DNA of 64,000 nt from assembly GCF_900143645.1 (NCBI RefSeq), contig NZ_FRFD01000003.1, forward strand, positions 806,001-870,000, in the 5' to 3' direction. The notes beneath the pieces are model-generated. The model made no database searches and was not told the DNA's origin. It was given only the letters and a program-made list of their open reading frames with translations. The DNA comes from Anaerocolumna xylanovorans DSM 12503 (GTDB lineage: Bacteria; Bacillota; Clostridia; Lachnospirales; Lachnospiraceae). Each line of letters opens with the position of its first letter. Within the stretch, counting starts at the first letter, position 1. This document shows, one piece after another, positions 1-8,407 of the stretch. Made by a program: the position numbers and the translations under genes.

Positions 1-2
1 CC

Positions 3-608
3 TTGCGGCAGGTTAACTTTTCACTTCACAGCTTCGGAGGGGAAAAAGAGGATAAGATTAAATATCTAAAAGACATTCTCATGGCTTCTAAAAAGCTTCG
101 GATGACAACGGCGGCCAATATATCATACCGGTTCTGGAATATGCAGCCGGAGGATGAGCAGGGAACCATGACGGAAAGAAGAGAGATAAATCCGGATGTT
201 ATAAACGATACGGAAAAGTATCTGCGAATCCTGGAAAGGGAATATGGGGTAGAAGGTTCCCTGAAAGATATGGTGCCTGCCGGCAGAGGAATTAAGCTGG
301 CAGAAAGGGTATATATCAGCAGAGACTACGAATTCACCTGGCCATCGCTGGCGGAAGAGGAGGATGAGGGAGATGGATTCTGCTATGGCTTAAGAACCCA
401 TGCCGGAATATTATCAGACGGGACGGTAATTCCCTGCTGCCTTGACGGGGAGGGAGTGATTAGTCTTGGTAATATAAAGGAAGGCAGTTTTGGGGATATC
501 ATAAACAGCCCCCGTGCCGAAGCAATCTATGAGGGCTTTTCAAATAGAAGGGCTGTGGAAGAACTGTGCAGAAAATGCGGTTACCGTAAGAAGTTCGGGC
601 CTTCGTAA
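3..608 (+). CDS. Radical SAM/SPASM protein, C-terminal part
   Basis: The reading frame is already open at the left edge, so this is the C-terminal 201 residues of a longer protein. The last third has the layout of a SPASM auxiliary iron-sulfur domain: FCYGL, then DGTVIPCCLDGEG, then NIKEG, and a final CRKCGY. The radical SAM barrel with its CxxxCxxC cluster would lie outside the window. SPASM enzymes modify peptides, proteins or small molecules by radical chemistry; the substrate cannot be told from this piece. The gene ends at a hairpin shared with the convergent glycosidase gene. The SPASM assignment is fairly firm, the function open. Confidence 0.75.
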   Translation: MRQVNFSLHSFGGEKEDKIKYLKDILMASKKLRMTTAANISYRFWNMQPEDEQGTMTERREINPDVINDTEKYLRILEREYGVEGSLKDMVPAGRGIKLAERVYISRDYEFTWPSLAEEEDEGDGFCYGLRTHAGILSDGTVIPCCLDGEGVISLGNIKEGSFGDIINSPRAEAIYEGFSNRRAVEELCRKCGYRKKFGPS

Positions 609-619
609 ACCACAAAGCT

Positions 620-654
620 GAACTGCTCCCTGTCTATCTGACAGAGAGCAGTTC
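620..654. terminator. Bidirectional terminator hairpin
   Basis: A perfect 9-bp stem (GAACTGCTC at 620-628, GAGCAGTTC at 646-654) with an inner CTGTC/GACAG pairing lies between two convergent genes, 11 bases after the first stop codon. It probably ends transcripts from both sides, although no long T run follows. Confidence 0.7.
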
Positions 655-666
655 AAGCGTTCTTGA

Positions 667-2832
667 TTATTTTCCAATTGTGATATCGTAGCTGTTGGCG
701 CTTATAACCTGATCTTTTTGAGTTACCTGGAATACCAGACGGTAAGCTCCTGGTTTATATACATTTACATGTTTGAAGTTAAATGGTTGAAGATTATATA
801 GCATATCGGGTCCAATGCTAAAATGCTGTTTGTTTAAGAAAGCTTTCATGCTGCCGTTTTCAGCTTCTAGTGATGCTGCGAATTCACAGTCATTTATTTC
901 TTTATGGAGATCGTTAATAACCCAGGGTGATATTGTAATCTCCGGATCGCCTCCGCCTTTCTGGAGCTTGTAAAACCAGCAATCTCTGCCAAGGTCAGTT
1001 CCGACCAGAACGGGTTGATTTACCTGCTGCAAAGTATAGTACCCCTTTTTTGGAATACGTTTATAACTTACAACAGACCATGTTATGGCAGGCCAACAGT
1101 CCATAAACATGAACTGAAAATAAGCTCCGAGCTTTTCAAAGCGTGAATGGCGGAAGGATTCAATCGCTAATTTTAGCAGCTTAGCCTGATAATGCTGAGA
1201 ATTATTTACAAAGGTATTCCAATTATCTCCTGCATCAATTTTAGCTGAATAAAAAGTCTGGTCATATTGAAAATCGTGATAACCAAGTTTATCCCAATCC
1301 GGCGGCCACTTTGAGCCGTCGTTCATTTCAATGGTTTCCTCCACCGACGGAAGCGCCTGCGCTCCGAATTCGGTTATCATTTTGCTGCCTTGAAATGATC
1401 TGAATGCCTCCATGTGACCGCCATACCAGCCGGGGTAAGGGTGTTCATTGAAATGACTGACCGGATGGACATACCGGCTGTTATCTTCCTCTTTTACAGC
1501 GCGAACCAGCTGGGGACCAACCACTTCGTTATTAAAGAAAAGAGATTCATTCTGACAGCACCATACACTGATGGAAGTATATTTCTTCAACTGGCGGACC
1601 ATATCTTTAATCTGTCGGCAGGCTGATTCCACAATGCTGTTTTCATTAGTGTATCCCCACTGAAGCAGAAAATCCTGCCATATTAAAATCCCTGCCTTAT
1701 CACAAGCCGCATAAAATTCAGGCTTTGTGACATGCACACAAACACGTACGGCATTAATATAAGCGCCCTTTAGTAAATCAATATCTTTTTCCAGCATATC
1801 ATCGGTATAATGGGCCAGCCAAAGGGAAGGAATAACATTTGTACCTCGGATAAAAAGCCTTTTACCGTTAACTTTCCAAGTGCCTGTTAAAGGGTCGACC
1901 TCTATTTCACGCAGCCCGGTATAATATTGATGGCGGTCCGTTATTTCATCTTCCAGTAATAATTCGGTACAAACCAAATACATATGCTGTTCACCTAAAT
2001 CCCATGTCCACCATAATTTTGGTTCGGGAAGCACAAAAAGGATATCTGTTTGTGATGAGTGTATCGGAACATCTTTTTGAAATACCTGTCCTTCTTCGTC
2101 GGTCAGAGTAATTCTAATTTCCGCCCTTTTTCCAGTAGGAAACGGCCCATTGGTTTTAACATTAATCCAGATGTAAGCTTTTAGCGAATCATCTATATCT
2201 TCGCGTTTTTCCCAGGAACTTAAGCTGACGTTGTCTTTACTTGTTTTAGGAAGCAGCTGTGTATGAAGAGACACGCAGTCAATATGAACCGGATTTCTAT
2301 ATTCCAAGTATACATTACCCCATATGCCTCCCGTATTGCCATCCTGACCGGTTTCATTATCCCAGCTTCCCTGCTTGGCATCCCAATGGCTTAATATACC
2401 CTTAATCAATCTTTTCTTGTGGGGCCATACGCTTACAGGCTCTTCATTGGGAGACTCTACGGTTACCTCAAGCACATGGGAGGATGAATCCTTAAGGTAT
2501 GGAGTCACTTCGAATTCAAAGGCTTGAAAGCATCCTTCATGCCTGCCTACATAGCGCCCGTTAAGCCAAATTTCACAAGCGTAATCTACACCTGTAAAAC
2601 ATAGATAAGCAGATTTCTGGCTATCCGGAACCATATTGAATTGACGTGTAAAACGAACCTTGCCAAAAAAGTCAGGTAATCCTGAATAATGCCAGTTTGC
2701 CGGTATCTGCATCTTTCCTTTAGCGGGAATTGCTTTATCTACTATTTTTTCCGAACCATCACTTTGCAGCATAATCCATTCCAATGGTTCATATTCCCAT
2801 AAACCGTCCAAATCATATCTTGTTCTCATCAT
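667..2832 (-). CDS. Glycoside hydrolase family 2 (beta-mannosidase/exo-glucosaminidase-like)
   Basis: A cytoplasmic GH2 retaining beta-glycosidase of about 721 residues, with no signal peptide. The N-terminal third is the sugar-binding jelly-roll (GVDYACEIWLNGRYVGRHEG), followed by an immunoglobulin-like domain (LWWTWDLGEQHMYLV) and the TIM barrel. The acid/base Glu is in WCCQNESLFFN and the nucleophile Glu in MITEFGAQALP. It lacks the long C-terminal domains of LacZ and resembles beta-mannosidase or exo-beta-glucosaminidase branches, so the substrate is uncertain. The longest frame begins at 2841, but a GGGGG ribosome site at 2843-2847 is better spaced for the ATG at 2832 (or 2829). It is divergent from a sugar-phosphate isomerase operon, which suggests it feeds released hexose into that pathway. 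Confidence 0.85.
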   Translation of the reverse strand: MMRTRYDLDGLWEYEPLEWIMLQSDGSEKIVDKAIPAKGKMQIPANWHYSGLPDFFGKVRFTRQFNMVPDSQKSAYLCFTGVDYACEIWLNGRYVGRHEGCFQAFEFEVTPYLKDSSSHVLEVTVESPNEEPVSVWPHKKRLIKGILSHWDAKQGSWDNETGQDGNTGGIWGNVYLEYRNPVHIDCVSLHTQLLPKTSKDNVSLSSWEKREDIDDSLKAYIWINVKTNGPFPTGKRAEIRITLTDEEGQVFQKDVPIHSSQTDILFVLPEPKLWWTWDLGEQHMYLVCTELLLEDEITDRHQYYTGLREIEVDPLTGTWKVNGKRLFIRGTNVIPSLWLAHYTDDMLEKDIDLLKGAYINAVRVCVHVTKPEFYAACDKAGILIWQDFLLQWGYTNENSIVESACRQIKDMVRQLKKYTSISVWCCQNESLFFNNEVVGPQLVRAVKEEDNSRYVHPVSHFNEHPYPGWYGGHMEAFRSFQGSKMITEFGAQALPSVEETIEMNDGSKWPPDWDKLGYHDFQYDQTFYSAKIDAGDNWNTFVNNSQHYQAKLLKLAIESFRHSRFEKLGAYFQFMFMDCWPAITWSVVSYKRIPKKGYYTLQQVNQPVLVGTDLGRDCWFYKLQKGGGDPEITISPWVINDLHKEINDCEFAASLEAENGSMKAFLNKQHFSIGPDMLYNLQPFNFKHVNVYKPGAYRLVFQVTQKDQVISANSYDITIGK

Positions 2833-2869
2833 AATAACCATACCCCCAATTACAAATTATAAAAAGATA

Positions 2870-2945
2870 TTGCTTATAAAATAAGCATGTGCTACAATAT
2901 GTTCAAACATATTAACATACTACTGGACAAACTATGAAAAGTCAA
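2870..2945. promoter_or_regulatory. Divergent promoters with two palindromic operators
   Basis: Plus-strand promoter: TTGCTT at 2870-2875, 17-base spacer, TACAAT at 2893-2898. Minus-strand promoter: TTGACT (2945-2940), 17 bases, TAGTAT (2922-2917). TGCTTATAAAATAAGCA (2871-2887, perfect 7-3-7) covers the plus -35, and AATATGTTCAAACATATT (2896-2913, perfect 8-2-8) covers the plus -10 and the minus start region. A TGCTTAT half-site recurs at 3007. These are likely operators; the GntR regulator encoded in the operon is the obvious candidate ligand for at least one of them. Confidence 0.6.
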
Positions 2946-3041
2946 GTGATTTTTCTAGCAGATAGTATTGCCAAAGAATGATATTTGTTGCAGCTAATTA
3001 CGCAAATGCTTATAAATTTAACTTAAGGAGGAAAAATCTTT

Positions 3042-3641
3042 ATGTTTCATAATATAGATACCAATATTGATATTCAGACAGGAAAATTATCAGGAAATAT
3101 TATTGAAAGTGAAAAGCATATAAGCGGACTTAAGAATGTTTTTAAGGATGAAACAGCAAGATCGCAGATGATTCAGGATACTCTGGTTTATAGAGTTCAA
3201 ATGCACAAGGCCGAAAAAGAAGGGAAAGAAGGAGGCTTATTTTTCGGTACCAGTTTTGTATATCCCGGACTTGTTGGAAATGAGTACTTTATGACCAGAG
3301 GGCATTTCCATTCAAAAATTGATACGGCAGAGTATTACTGGTGTATTGAAGGAGAAGGGGTATTACTGCTTATGAATGAAGAAAGAGAATGCTATGTAGA
3401 GAAAATGAGTCCTGGAAGCCTTCACTATATTAAGGGCAGAATTGCGCACCGCATAGTAAATACCGGAAATAAGGTTCTGGCTGTCGGGGCTTGCTGGCCA
3501 TCCGATGCGGGCCATGATTATAATTCTATTGAAAAAGACGGGTTTCCAGTAAGGTTGGTTTGTATCAATGGGGAACCGGCACTAATGAAAGAAGAATCGC
3601 AGGAAGGAAAGAAAGAAAATGAAGAACAAAATAGATCATAA
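3042..3641 (+). CDS. Cupin-type glucose-6-phosphate isomerase
   Basis: A 199-residue member of the archaeal-type (cupin) phosphoglucose isomerases, which interconvert glucose-6-phosphate and fructose-6-phosphate with a bound metal and are unrelated to classical Pgi. The signature TRGHFHSKIDTAEYYWCIEG supplies metal ligands His88, His90 and Glu97, and His136 in GRIAHRIVN is the fourth; the spacing fits the known family. The last 20 residues are a charged tail rich in Glu and Lys. A strong ribosome site (AAGGAGG) precedes the ATG. First gene of the operon; it overlaps the GntR gene by 23 bases, implying translational coupling. Classification is secure; the preferred sugar phosphate is not proven. 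Confidence 0.88.
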   Translation: MFHNIDTNIDIQTGKLSGNIIESEKHISGLKNVFKDETARSQMIQDTLVYRVQMHKAEKEGKEGGLFFGTSFVYPGLVGNEYFMTRGHFHSKIDTAEYYWCIEGEGVLLLMNEERECYVEKMSPGSLHYIKGRIAHRIVNTGNKVLAVGACWPSDAGHDYNSIEKDGFPVRLVCINGEPALMKEESQEGKKENEEQNRS

Positions 3642-4359
3642 TTCTCCAATCCCTATTCATATTCAGGTGGAAAGCTATTTGAGGGAGCTCATTGAACAAG
3701 ACGAATACCAGGAAGGTAAATTCTTGCCAAATGAGGTGGAATTATCAAAAAAAATGGGTATTAGCCGTAATACTTTCCGGGCAGCAATGGACAGACTCGT
3801 ACTTGAGGGTTTGATAATCAGAAAAAAAGGTGTTGGTTCCAAAGTAAATAAAACAAAAATTAAAACAACTTTAACGGAGTGGGATAGCTTTTCAAGAGAA
3901 ATGACCACAAAAGGTAAGCTGTTAAAAACCATCTCAAAGGAAGTACAATGGGTGGAAGCTGACGAAGAGATTGCTGCCGCTTTGGATGTTAAACCTGGGA
4001 CCGCCATATGCAGGCTTGAGAGGATAAGAGGTGTGGATGAAGACCCGGTCGTTATTTTTATAAGCTATTTTCATCCAAGAGTTGGAGTTAAGAGCGACGA
4101 GAAGTTTGATGGAAGACTGTATGAGATATTACAGGATAAATATTACTGTATTCCGGAGATATCAGATGAAGAAATAGGAGCACTTCCCTGCAGCGGCTAT
4201 TTCAGTAAAAAGCTGAATATTTCCGCTGATATTCCTGTTCTTTTCAGAAAGCGTAAAGTATTGAATGCAGCCGATAAGATACTGGAATTATGTTATGCTT
4301 ATTACAGATCCGACAAGTTTCTTTATACCATTCGGATTAAGAGGGAGGATATGCAATGA
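3619..4359 (+). CDS. GntR/HutC-family transcriptional regulator
   Basis: A 246-residue regulator. Residues about 10-75 form the winged helix-turn-helix of the GntR family (LSKKMGISRNTFRAAMDRL, then LIIRKKGVGSKV), and the remainder is a UTRA effector-binding domain (GTAICRLERIRGVDEDPVVI). HutC-subfamily members usually sense sugar phosphates or related small molecules and repress adjacent catabolic genes. The gene starts inside the end of the isomerase gene and its stop overlaps the kinase start (ATGA), so it sits fully within the operon. It probably autoregulates through the palindromes upstream of the operon; that link is inferred. Confidence 0.9.
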   Translation: MKNKIDHNSPIPIHIQVESYLRELIEQDEYQEGKFLPNEVELSKKMGISRNTFRAAMDRLVLEGLIIRKKGVGSKVNKTKIKTTLTEWDSFSREMTTKGKLLKTISKEVQWVEADEEIAAALDVKPGTAICRLERIRGVDEDPVVIFISYFHPRVGVKSDEKFDGRLYEILQDKYYCIPEISDEEIGALPCSGYFSKKLNISADIPVLFRKRKVLNAADKILELCYAYYRSDKFLYTIRIKREDMQ

Positions 4360-5303
4360 CTTCCATAACAGTGGATCTTGGGGGAACGCGGATAAAACTT
4401 GCATTAATAAATAATGGAGAAATCTTAGAAAGCCATATACTGCCTGCGCAAGCGGAGGTAGGTATACAAAATCGGATACAGGATATTGAAAAAATTATTA
4501 GGCGGTGGCTGCGCTCATCAAGTGAAATTGTTGAAGGTATCGGTATTGCATTTCCGGGTATTGTTAATCCTATTGAAAAACGTGTTATTTCAATCAGCGG
4601 AAAATATTATGACGCGGTTGATTTCGATTTTACTAATTGGTGCAATAAAAATTTTAACCTTCCCCTGGTGCTTGAAAATGATGCCAATGCGGCTCTTTTA
4701 GGCGAAGTTTATTATGGCTGTGCGAAGGGCTATAAAGACGCGGTTATCATGATCCTTGGAACAGGGGTAGGAACTGCCGCGATGATGGAAGGTAAGGTAC
4801 TGCATGGAAAGCATTTTCAGGCAGGTTGTCTTGGCGGACATTTTGCGGTTTCCTTAAGTGACAGACCATGTTCCTGCGGAGGAAAAGGCTGCCTTGAAGC
4901 AAATGCCAGCACATGGGCACTGCCTCTTATTGCACAGGAACAGCCGGATTTTGATCAAAGCGGACTTTCTACGGAAGAAAAAATTGATTTTGTTGCATTG
5001 AAAAAATGGGTTTTACGTGGTGATGAGACAGCCATACGTTTGCTTGCCCAATTCAATCATTACTGGAGCTTAGGGATTAAGAATCTTATTCATGCTTATG
5101 ATCCGGAAGTGGTTATTTTAAGCGGCGGTGTAATAAAATGCGGGGATATTATCTTGAAGCCTCTGACCGAAAAAGTCAGTAAAAATGCATGGACACCCTG
5201 GGGTGAAGTAACAATTAAGGCTGCAAAAAATCCGGAACATTCTGTTTCATTGGGACTGCACCATTTAATTACAGCGGAAAGGAAAGATTATAATGAAGTA
5301 TAG
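4356..5303 (+). CDS. ROK-family sugar kinase
   Basis: A 315-residue ROK kinase, the family of glucokinase, mannokinase and N-acetylmannosamine kinase. Visible motifs are the N-terminal phosphate-binding DLGGTRIKLALI, the catalytic-region ENDANAALLGE, and the zinc-binding ROK signature CSCGGKGCLEAN with an upstream GCLGGH histidine. There is no N-terminal helix-turn-helix, so it is an enzyme and not a ROK repressor. It would phosphorylate a hexose, plausibly glucose or mannose given that phosphoglucose and phosphomannose isomerases follow. Its start overlaps the GntR stop and its end overlaps the next gene by 11 bases. Confidence 0.88.
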   Translation: MTSITVDLGGTRIKLALINNGEILESHILPAQAEVGIQNRIQDIEKIIRRWLRSSSEIVEGIGIAFPGIVNPIEKRVISISGKYYDAVDFDFTNWCNKNFNLPLVLENDANAALLGEVYYGCAKGYKDAVIMILGTGVGTAAMMEGKVLHGKHFQAGCLGGHFAVSLSDRPCSCGGKGCLEANASTWALPLIAQEQPDFDQSGLSTEEKIDFVALKKWVLRGDETAIRLLAQFNHYWSLGIKNLIHAYDPEVVILSGGVIKCGDIILKPLTEKVSKNAWTPWGEVTIKAAKNPEHSVSLGLHHLITAERKDYNEV

Positions 5304-7059
5304 GGATATATGTAATTACAATAAGTATCCGTTTATTGAAATCAAGGACACCGGCTGCTGTGCGTGGCAAGGGTATGATGATATTATCAGCGAAGTTAAA
5401 GACAATATGATAAAAAAAGCACTAAGAAAAACGATCATTGTGGTGGACTGTTATCCGGGTGTATATGATGATGAAATTCTGCCTGTTTTTGTGAAGGGGT
5501 TAATGCCTGTTCTGATAATTGAAGCAAAGGAAGCCTTATTATCCCAAAATCATATTGATAAAATGCTGGAGAGAAATATCACGGATGATAGGGTATTTGG
5601 AGTTCTATCCTGTCATAAAATTCAGGAATTTTTTGATGATAGTAAAATAATTGCATTAAAAGAAAAAATTGATACCATATCTGAGGGCCCCATCCTTATT
5701 TATGGAACCGGAGCATGCCTTATTGGAGAACCTGACATATTGGTATATGCAGATCTTGCGCGCTGGGAAATTCAGCAGCGCTACAGAAATAACAAAATAG
5801 CAAATTGGTGCAGTGATAATTATGACGAAGATATTTTAAAAAAATACAAACGTGGTTTTTTTGTAGACTGGCGCGTAAACGACAGGCATAAAAAGGACCT
5901 GTTTGACAGGATGGATTACGTTCTGGATACCAATAAGAAGGAAAATCCTAAAATGGTAACAGGCAAAGCCATGCTTACCGGTCTTCAAACAGCGGTAGAG
6001 CAGCCTTTTAGAGTAGTACCTTTTTTTGATCCGGGTGTTTGGGGCGGTCAATGGATGAAGGATGTATGCGGACTTGACCGGGAAGTCAAGAATTTTGCAT
6101 GGTGTTTTGACTGTGTGCCCGAAGAAAACAGTCTTTTACTTAAGGCAAATGATATTATTATCGAGATTCCTTCTATTAATTTAGTTTTTTATAAACCGAA
6201 AGAATTATTGGGTGATAAGGTTCATGCTAGGTTTGGAACAGAGTTTCCCATCCGTTTTGATTTTCTGGATACCATGGAAGGACAGAATTTGAGCTTGCAG
6301 GTCCACCCGTTAACCGAGTATATTCAGGAGAACTTTGGGATGCATTATACTCAGGATGAAAGTTATTATATACTTGATGCAATAGATGAAAAAAATCCCG
6401 TTGTCTATCTTGGAGTGAAAGAAAATGTCAATCCGGAAGAGATGATAAATGACTTGGAAAAAGCGCAGACTACAGGTGTTTTTGATGCTCTTAAATATGT
6501 CAATGAGATACCTGCAAAGAAGCATGATCACTTTTTGGTTCCGGCGGGAACCATACACTGTTCGGGAGCTAATACCATGGTGCTTGAGATCAGTGCCACG
6601 CCATTCATATTTACTTTCAAGCTTTGGGACTGGGACCGCCTGGGCCTTGACGGAAAACCCCGGCCCGTACATGTCAGTCACGGTAAGAAGAACATACAGT
6701 TTGACAGGGATACTTCCTGGATATATAAAAATTGTGTGAACCATATTGAACTGATTGAAAGCGGTGACGGTTTTACGGAAGAACGTACCGGCTTACACCA
6801 GCGGGAATTCATTGAGACAAGAAGGCATTGGTTTACCAAAAAGGTATATCATAATACCCATGGCGGTGTTAATGTATTGAATTTGATAGAAGGTGAAGAA
6901 GCTCTGGTAGAGAGTCCTAAGGGTAGATTTGAGCCTTTTGAAATTCATTATGCCGAAACTTTTATTATCCCTGCCAATGTGGGGGAATACACGATAAGAC
7001 CCCATGGCAGGAGCGAAGGCAAAAAAATAGCAACCATTAAGGCATATGTTCGAACTTGA
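5293..7059 (+). CDS. Long class I mannose-6-phosphate isomerase
   Basis: A 588-residue protein whose C-terminal part (about 240-588) is a zinc-dependent type I phosphomannose isomerase interconverting mannose-6-phosphate and fructose-6-phosphate. Metal ligands are readable: Gln336 and His338 in LSLQVHPLTEY, Glu356 in TQDESYYI, and His422 in FLVPAGTIHCSGA. The first 230 residues are an extra domain absent from ordinary 310-390 residue enzymes. It looks like a nucleoside- or uridine-kinase-like fold (TIIVVDCYPGVYDDE, GPILIYGTGACL, VYADLARWEIQQRY) but lacks a GxxxxGK P-loop, so it is probably a degenerate kinase domain with a binding or structural role. Confidence 0.85.
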   Translation: MKYRDICNYNKYPFIEIKDTGCCAWQGYDDIISEVKDNMIKKALRKTIIVVDCYPGVYDDEILPVFVKGLMPVLIIEAKEALLSQNHIDKMLERNITDDRVFGVLSCHKIQEFFDDSKIIALKEKIDTISEGPILIYGTGACLIGEPDILVYADLARWEIQQRYRNNKIANWCSDNYDEDILKKYKRGFFVDWRVNDRHKKDLFDRMDYVLDTNKKENPKMVTGKAMLTGLQTAVEQPFRVVPFFDPGVWGGQWMKDVCGLDREVKNFAWCFDCVPEENSLLLKANDIIIEIPSINLVFYKPKELLGDKVHARFGTEFPIRFDFLDTMEGQNLSLQVHPLTEYIQENFGMHYTQDESYYILDAIDEKNPVVYLGVKENVNPEEMINDLEKAQTTGVFDALKYVNEIPAKKHDHFLVPAGTIHCSGANTMVLEISATPFIFTFKLWDWDRLGLDGKPRPVHVSHGKKNIQFDRDTSWIYKNCVNHIELIESGDGFTEERTGLHQREFIETRRHWFTKKVYHNTHGGVNVLNLIEGEEALVESPKGRFEPFEIHYAETFIIPANVGEYTIRPHGRSEGKKIATIKAYVRT

Positions 7060-7105
7060 AAATTTGTATTTGTTTAAATTTATAATGGTACAAGGAGGTA
7101 AAAGT

Positions 7106-7882
7106 ATGTTTAATCCAGGGATTGAAATCACACCGACAGTAAATCATTTAGGATTTGTATATGGTGGTGGCTGCTTTGGACCTGAAGTAGAGATCAGGAC
7201 CCTTGACAGTATACGTAAAAGTCTGCGTGACCCTGATTGTGAAGGACCCCGGGAGGTTTATGCCATAGCAATGGATGTTGGAAAAGAGGAACACAAAGAG
7301 TTATTAAAAGACAGAATGCTGTTATTTGGGATTGTTACTTATGCAGATGGAAAACTGGGTGATGAACCTATAAGAAGTCAGGGGCATATTCACAAGGTGT
7401 CGGCTCACTGTGGATGGTCAACGCCTGAGGTCTATGAAATATGGAGAGGAGAAGCCATAATCTATATGCAGGAAACTGCACGGGATAATCCGGGAAGATG
7501 TTATGCAGTCAAAGCCAAAGCAGGAGATGTTGTAATTGTACCGCCGTATTGGGCACATTCCACCATCAGCGCCAGCATAAAAGAGCCATTAACCTTTGGT
7601 GCATGGTGCGACCGGGATTACGGTTTTGAATATGATGATGTGAGAGCTCATGGAGGACTGGCTTTCTTTCCGGTTTATGATGAAAACATGAAAATACAGT
7701 GGCAGAAGAATCAAAATTATCACGGTTGTGATTTGATTGAAAAAGCACCCAGTGATTATTCCTACCTGGGATTAAATAAAAATAAGCCCATTTATTCACA
7801 GTTTGAAGAAAATCACGATTTGTTTTTGTTCGTGTCAAATCCACAGCTAAAAGAGAACAAATGGATAAATTTCATACCATAA
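7106..7882 (+). CDS. Second cupin-type phosphosugar isomerase
   Basis: A 258-residue cupin protein of the glucose-6-phosphate isomerase type, more divergent than the first copy. Candidate metal ligands are His94 and His96 (SQGHIHKVSA), Glu108 (STPEVYEIWRG) and His151 (PPYWAHSTI), matching the cupin-PGI spacing. A longer frame opens at 7046, but AAGGAGG at 7092-7098 places the start at the ATG at 7106. An N-terminal extension and altered surroundings suggest a different sugar phosphate from its paralogue at 3042. Last gene of the operon, 46 bases after the mannose isomerase gene; a 14-bp hairpin follows 38 bases after its stop. Confidence 0.78.
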   Translation: MFNPGIEITPTVNHLGFVYGGGCFGPEVEIRTLDSIRKSLRDPDCEGPREVYAIAMDVGKEEHKELLKDRMLLFGIVTYADGKLGDEPIRSQGHIHKVSAHCGWSTPEVYEIWRGEAIIYMQETARDNPGRCYAVKAKAGDVVIVPPYWAHSTISASIKEPLTFGAWCDRDYGFEYDDVRAHGGLAFFPVYDENMKIQWQKNQNYHGCDLIEKAPSDYSYLGLNKNKPIYSQFEENHDLFLFVSNPQLKENKWINFIP

Positions 7883-7920
7883 GCGGAAACGGTCAGGTTA
7901 TCCCAAACTGCGTCAATAAC

Positions 7921-7955
7921 ATCCGGCATTTGTTCTGTCATAACAAATGCCGGAT
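7921..7955. repeat. Perfect 14-bp inverted repeat, probable operon end
   Basis: ATCCGGCATTTGTT (7921-7934) and AACAAATGCCGGAT (7942-7955) form a perfect hairpin around a 7-base loop, 38 bases after the isomerase operon. No T run follows on either strand, so if it terminates or stabilises transcripts it does so without a classic U tract. It directly adjoins an integrase relic. Confidence 0.65.
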
Positions 7956-7999
7956 AAGGAACAGAGTTTGTAAGCCACCATTCCAAAGAACTGACAACA

Positions 8000-8283
8000 A
8001 CTGTATTTCATGCGATTCTCTAACTGCCATTTATGGTATTCTCTTAGTATTCTAATGTGTCTCTATTGGCATGCTGCGGTCTTAGGACCGCTTAAATACC
8101 ACTTCTTATCCTGATGTTTTACTAACCTCCTGTTAATGTTTATAGTGCCCTTATTGAGATCCTGTTCCATGTGATTCCGGTTCATTCAGCTATTCTGATT
8201 CCAGTATAATAACAGATTGTAAGCAGAATATAATATGGGGAGCCGATGGGGAAACGACTGATTATATTGTTGAATTCATGTAT
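8000..8283 (-). pseudogene. Decayed tyrosine-recombinase (phage/ICE integrase) fragment
   Basis: Read on the minus strand from about 8280, the translation contains EFNNIISRFPIGSPYYI followed by CYYTGIRIAE, the pattern around the first catalytic Arg of Firmicute tyrosine integrases. A stop (8182-8184) follows, then TGITWNRISI, which fits the next integrase segment in the same frame. Further stops and a frame change lead to HKWQLENRMKY (about 8035-8003), again integrase-like. The order and direction are right but at least four stops and one frameshift break it. The N-terminal and C-terminal (His-x-x-Arg, Tyr) parts were not found. It is a remnant of an old mobile element. Nothing else coding is seen between 7956 and 8407. 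Confidence 0.65.
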
Positions 8284-8332
8284 ACTAATAATGTTATTGT
8301 ATAATAGATTTACTATATAAAAAATAAATGTC

Positions 8333-8361
8333 TGGCAAAATGTTGAAAAGTATGGTATAAT
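8333..8361 (+). promoter_or_regulatory. Extended -10 promoter for the glucan synthase genes
   Basis: TATAAT at 8356-8361 is preceded by TGG (extended -10), with a weak -35 (TGGCAA, 8333-8338) at 17 bases. It lies 46 bases upstream of the ATG at 8408 and overlaps the head of the integrase relic. Confidence 0.5.
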
Positions 8362-8407
8362 TTGAAAATGCATGGTTTTGTATCACAAAAAAGAAGGAAG
8401 TGGTAAA

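Noticed and set aside
6310..6744. Antisense ORF of 144 codons inside the phosphomannose isomerase
   Set aside because: It covers the isomerase metal-site region on the other strand and shows no domain.
7861..8055. Plus-strand 64-codon ORF after the second isomerase
   Set aside because: It overlaps the isomerase end and the hairpin and runs opposite the integrase relic, which explains the sequence better.
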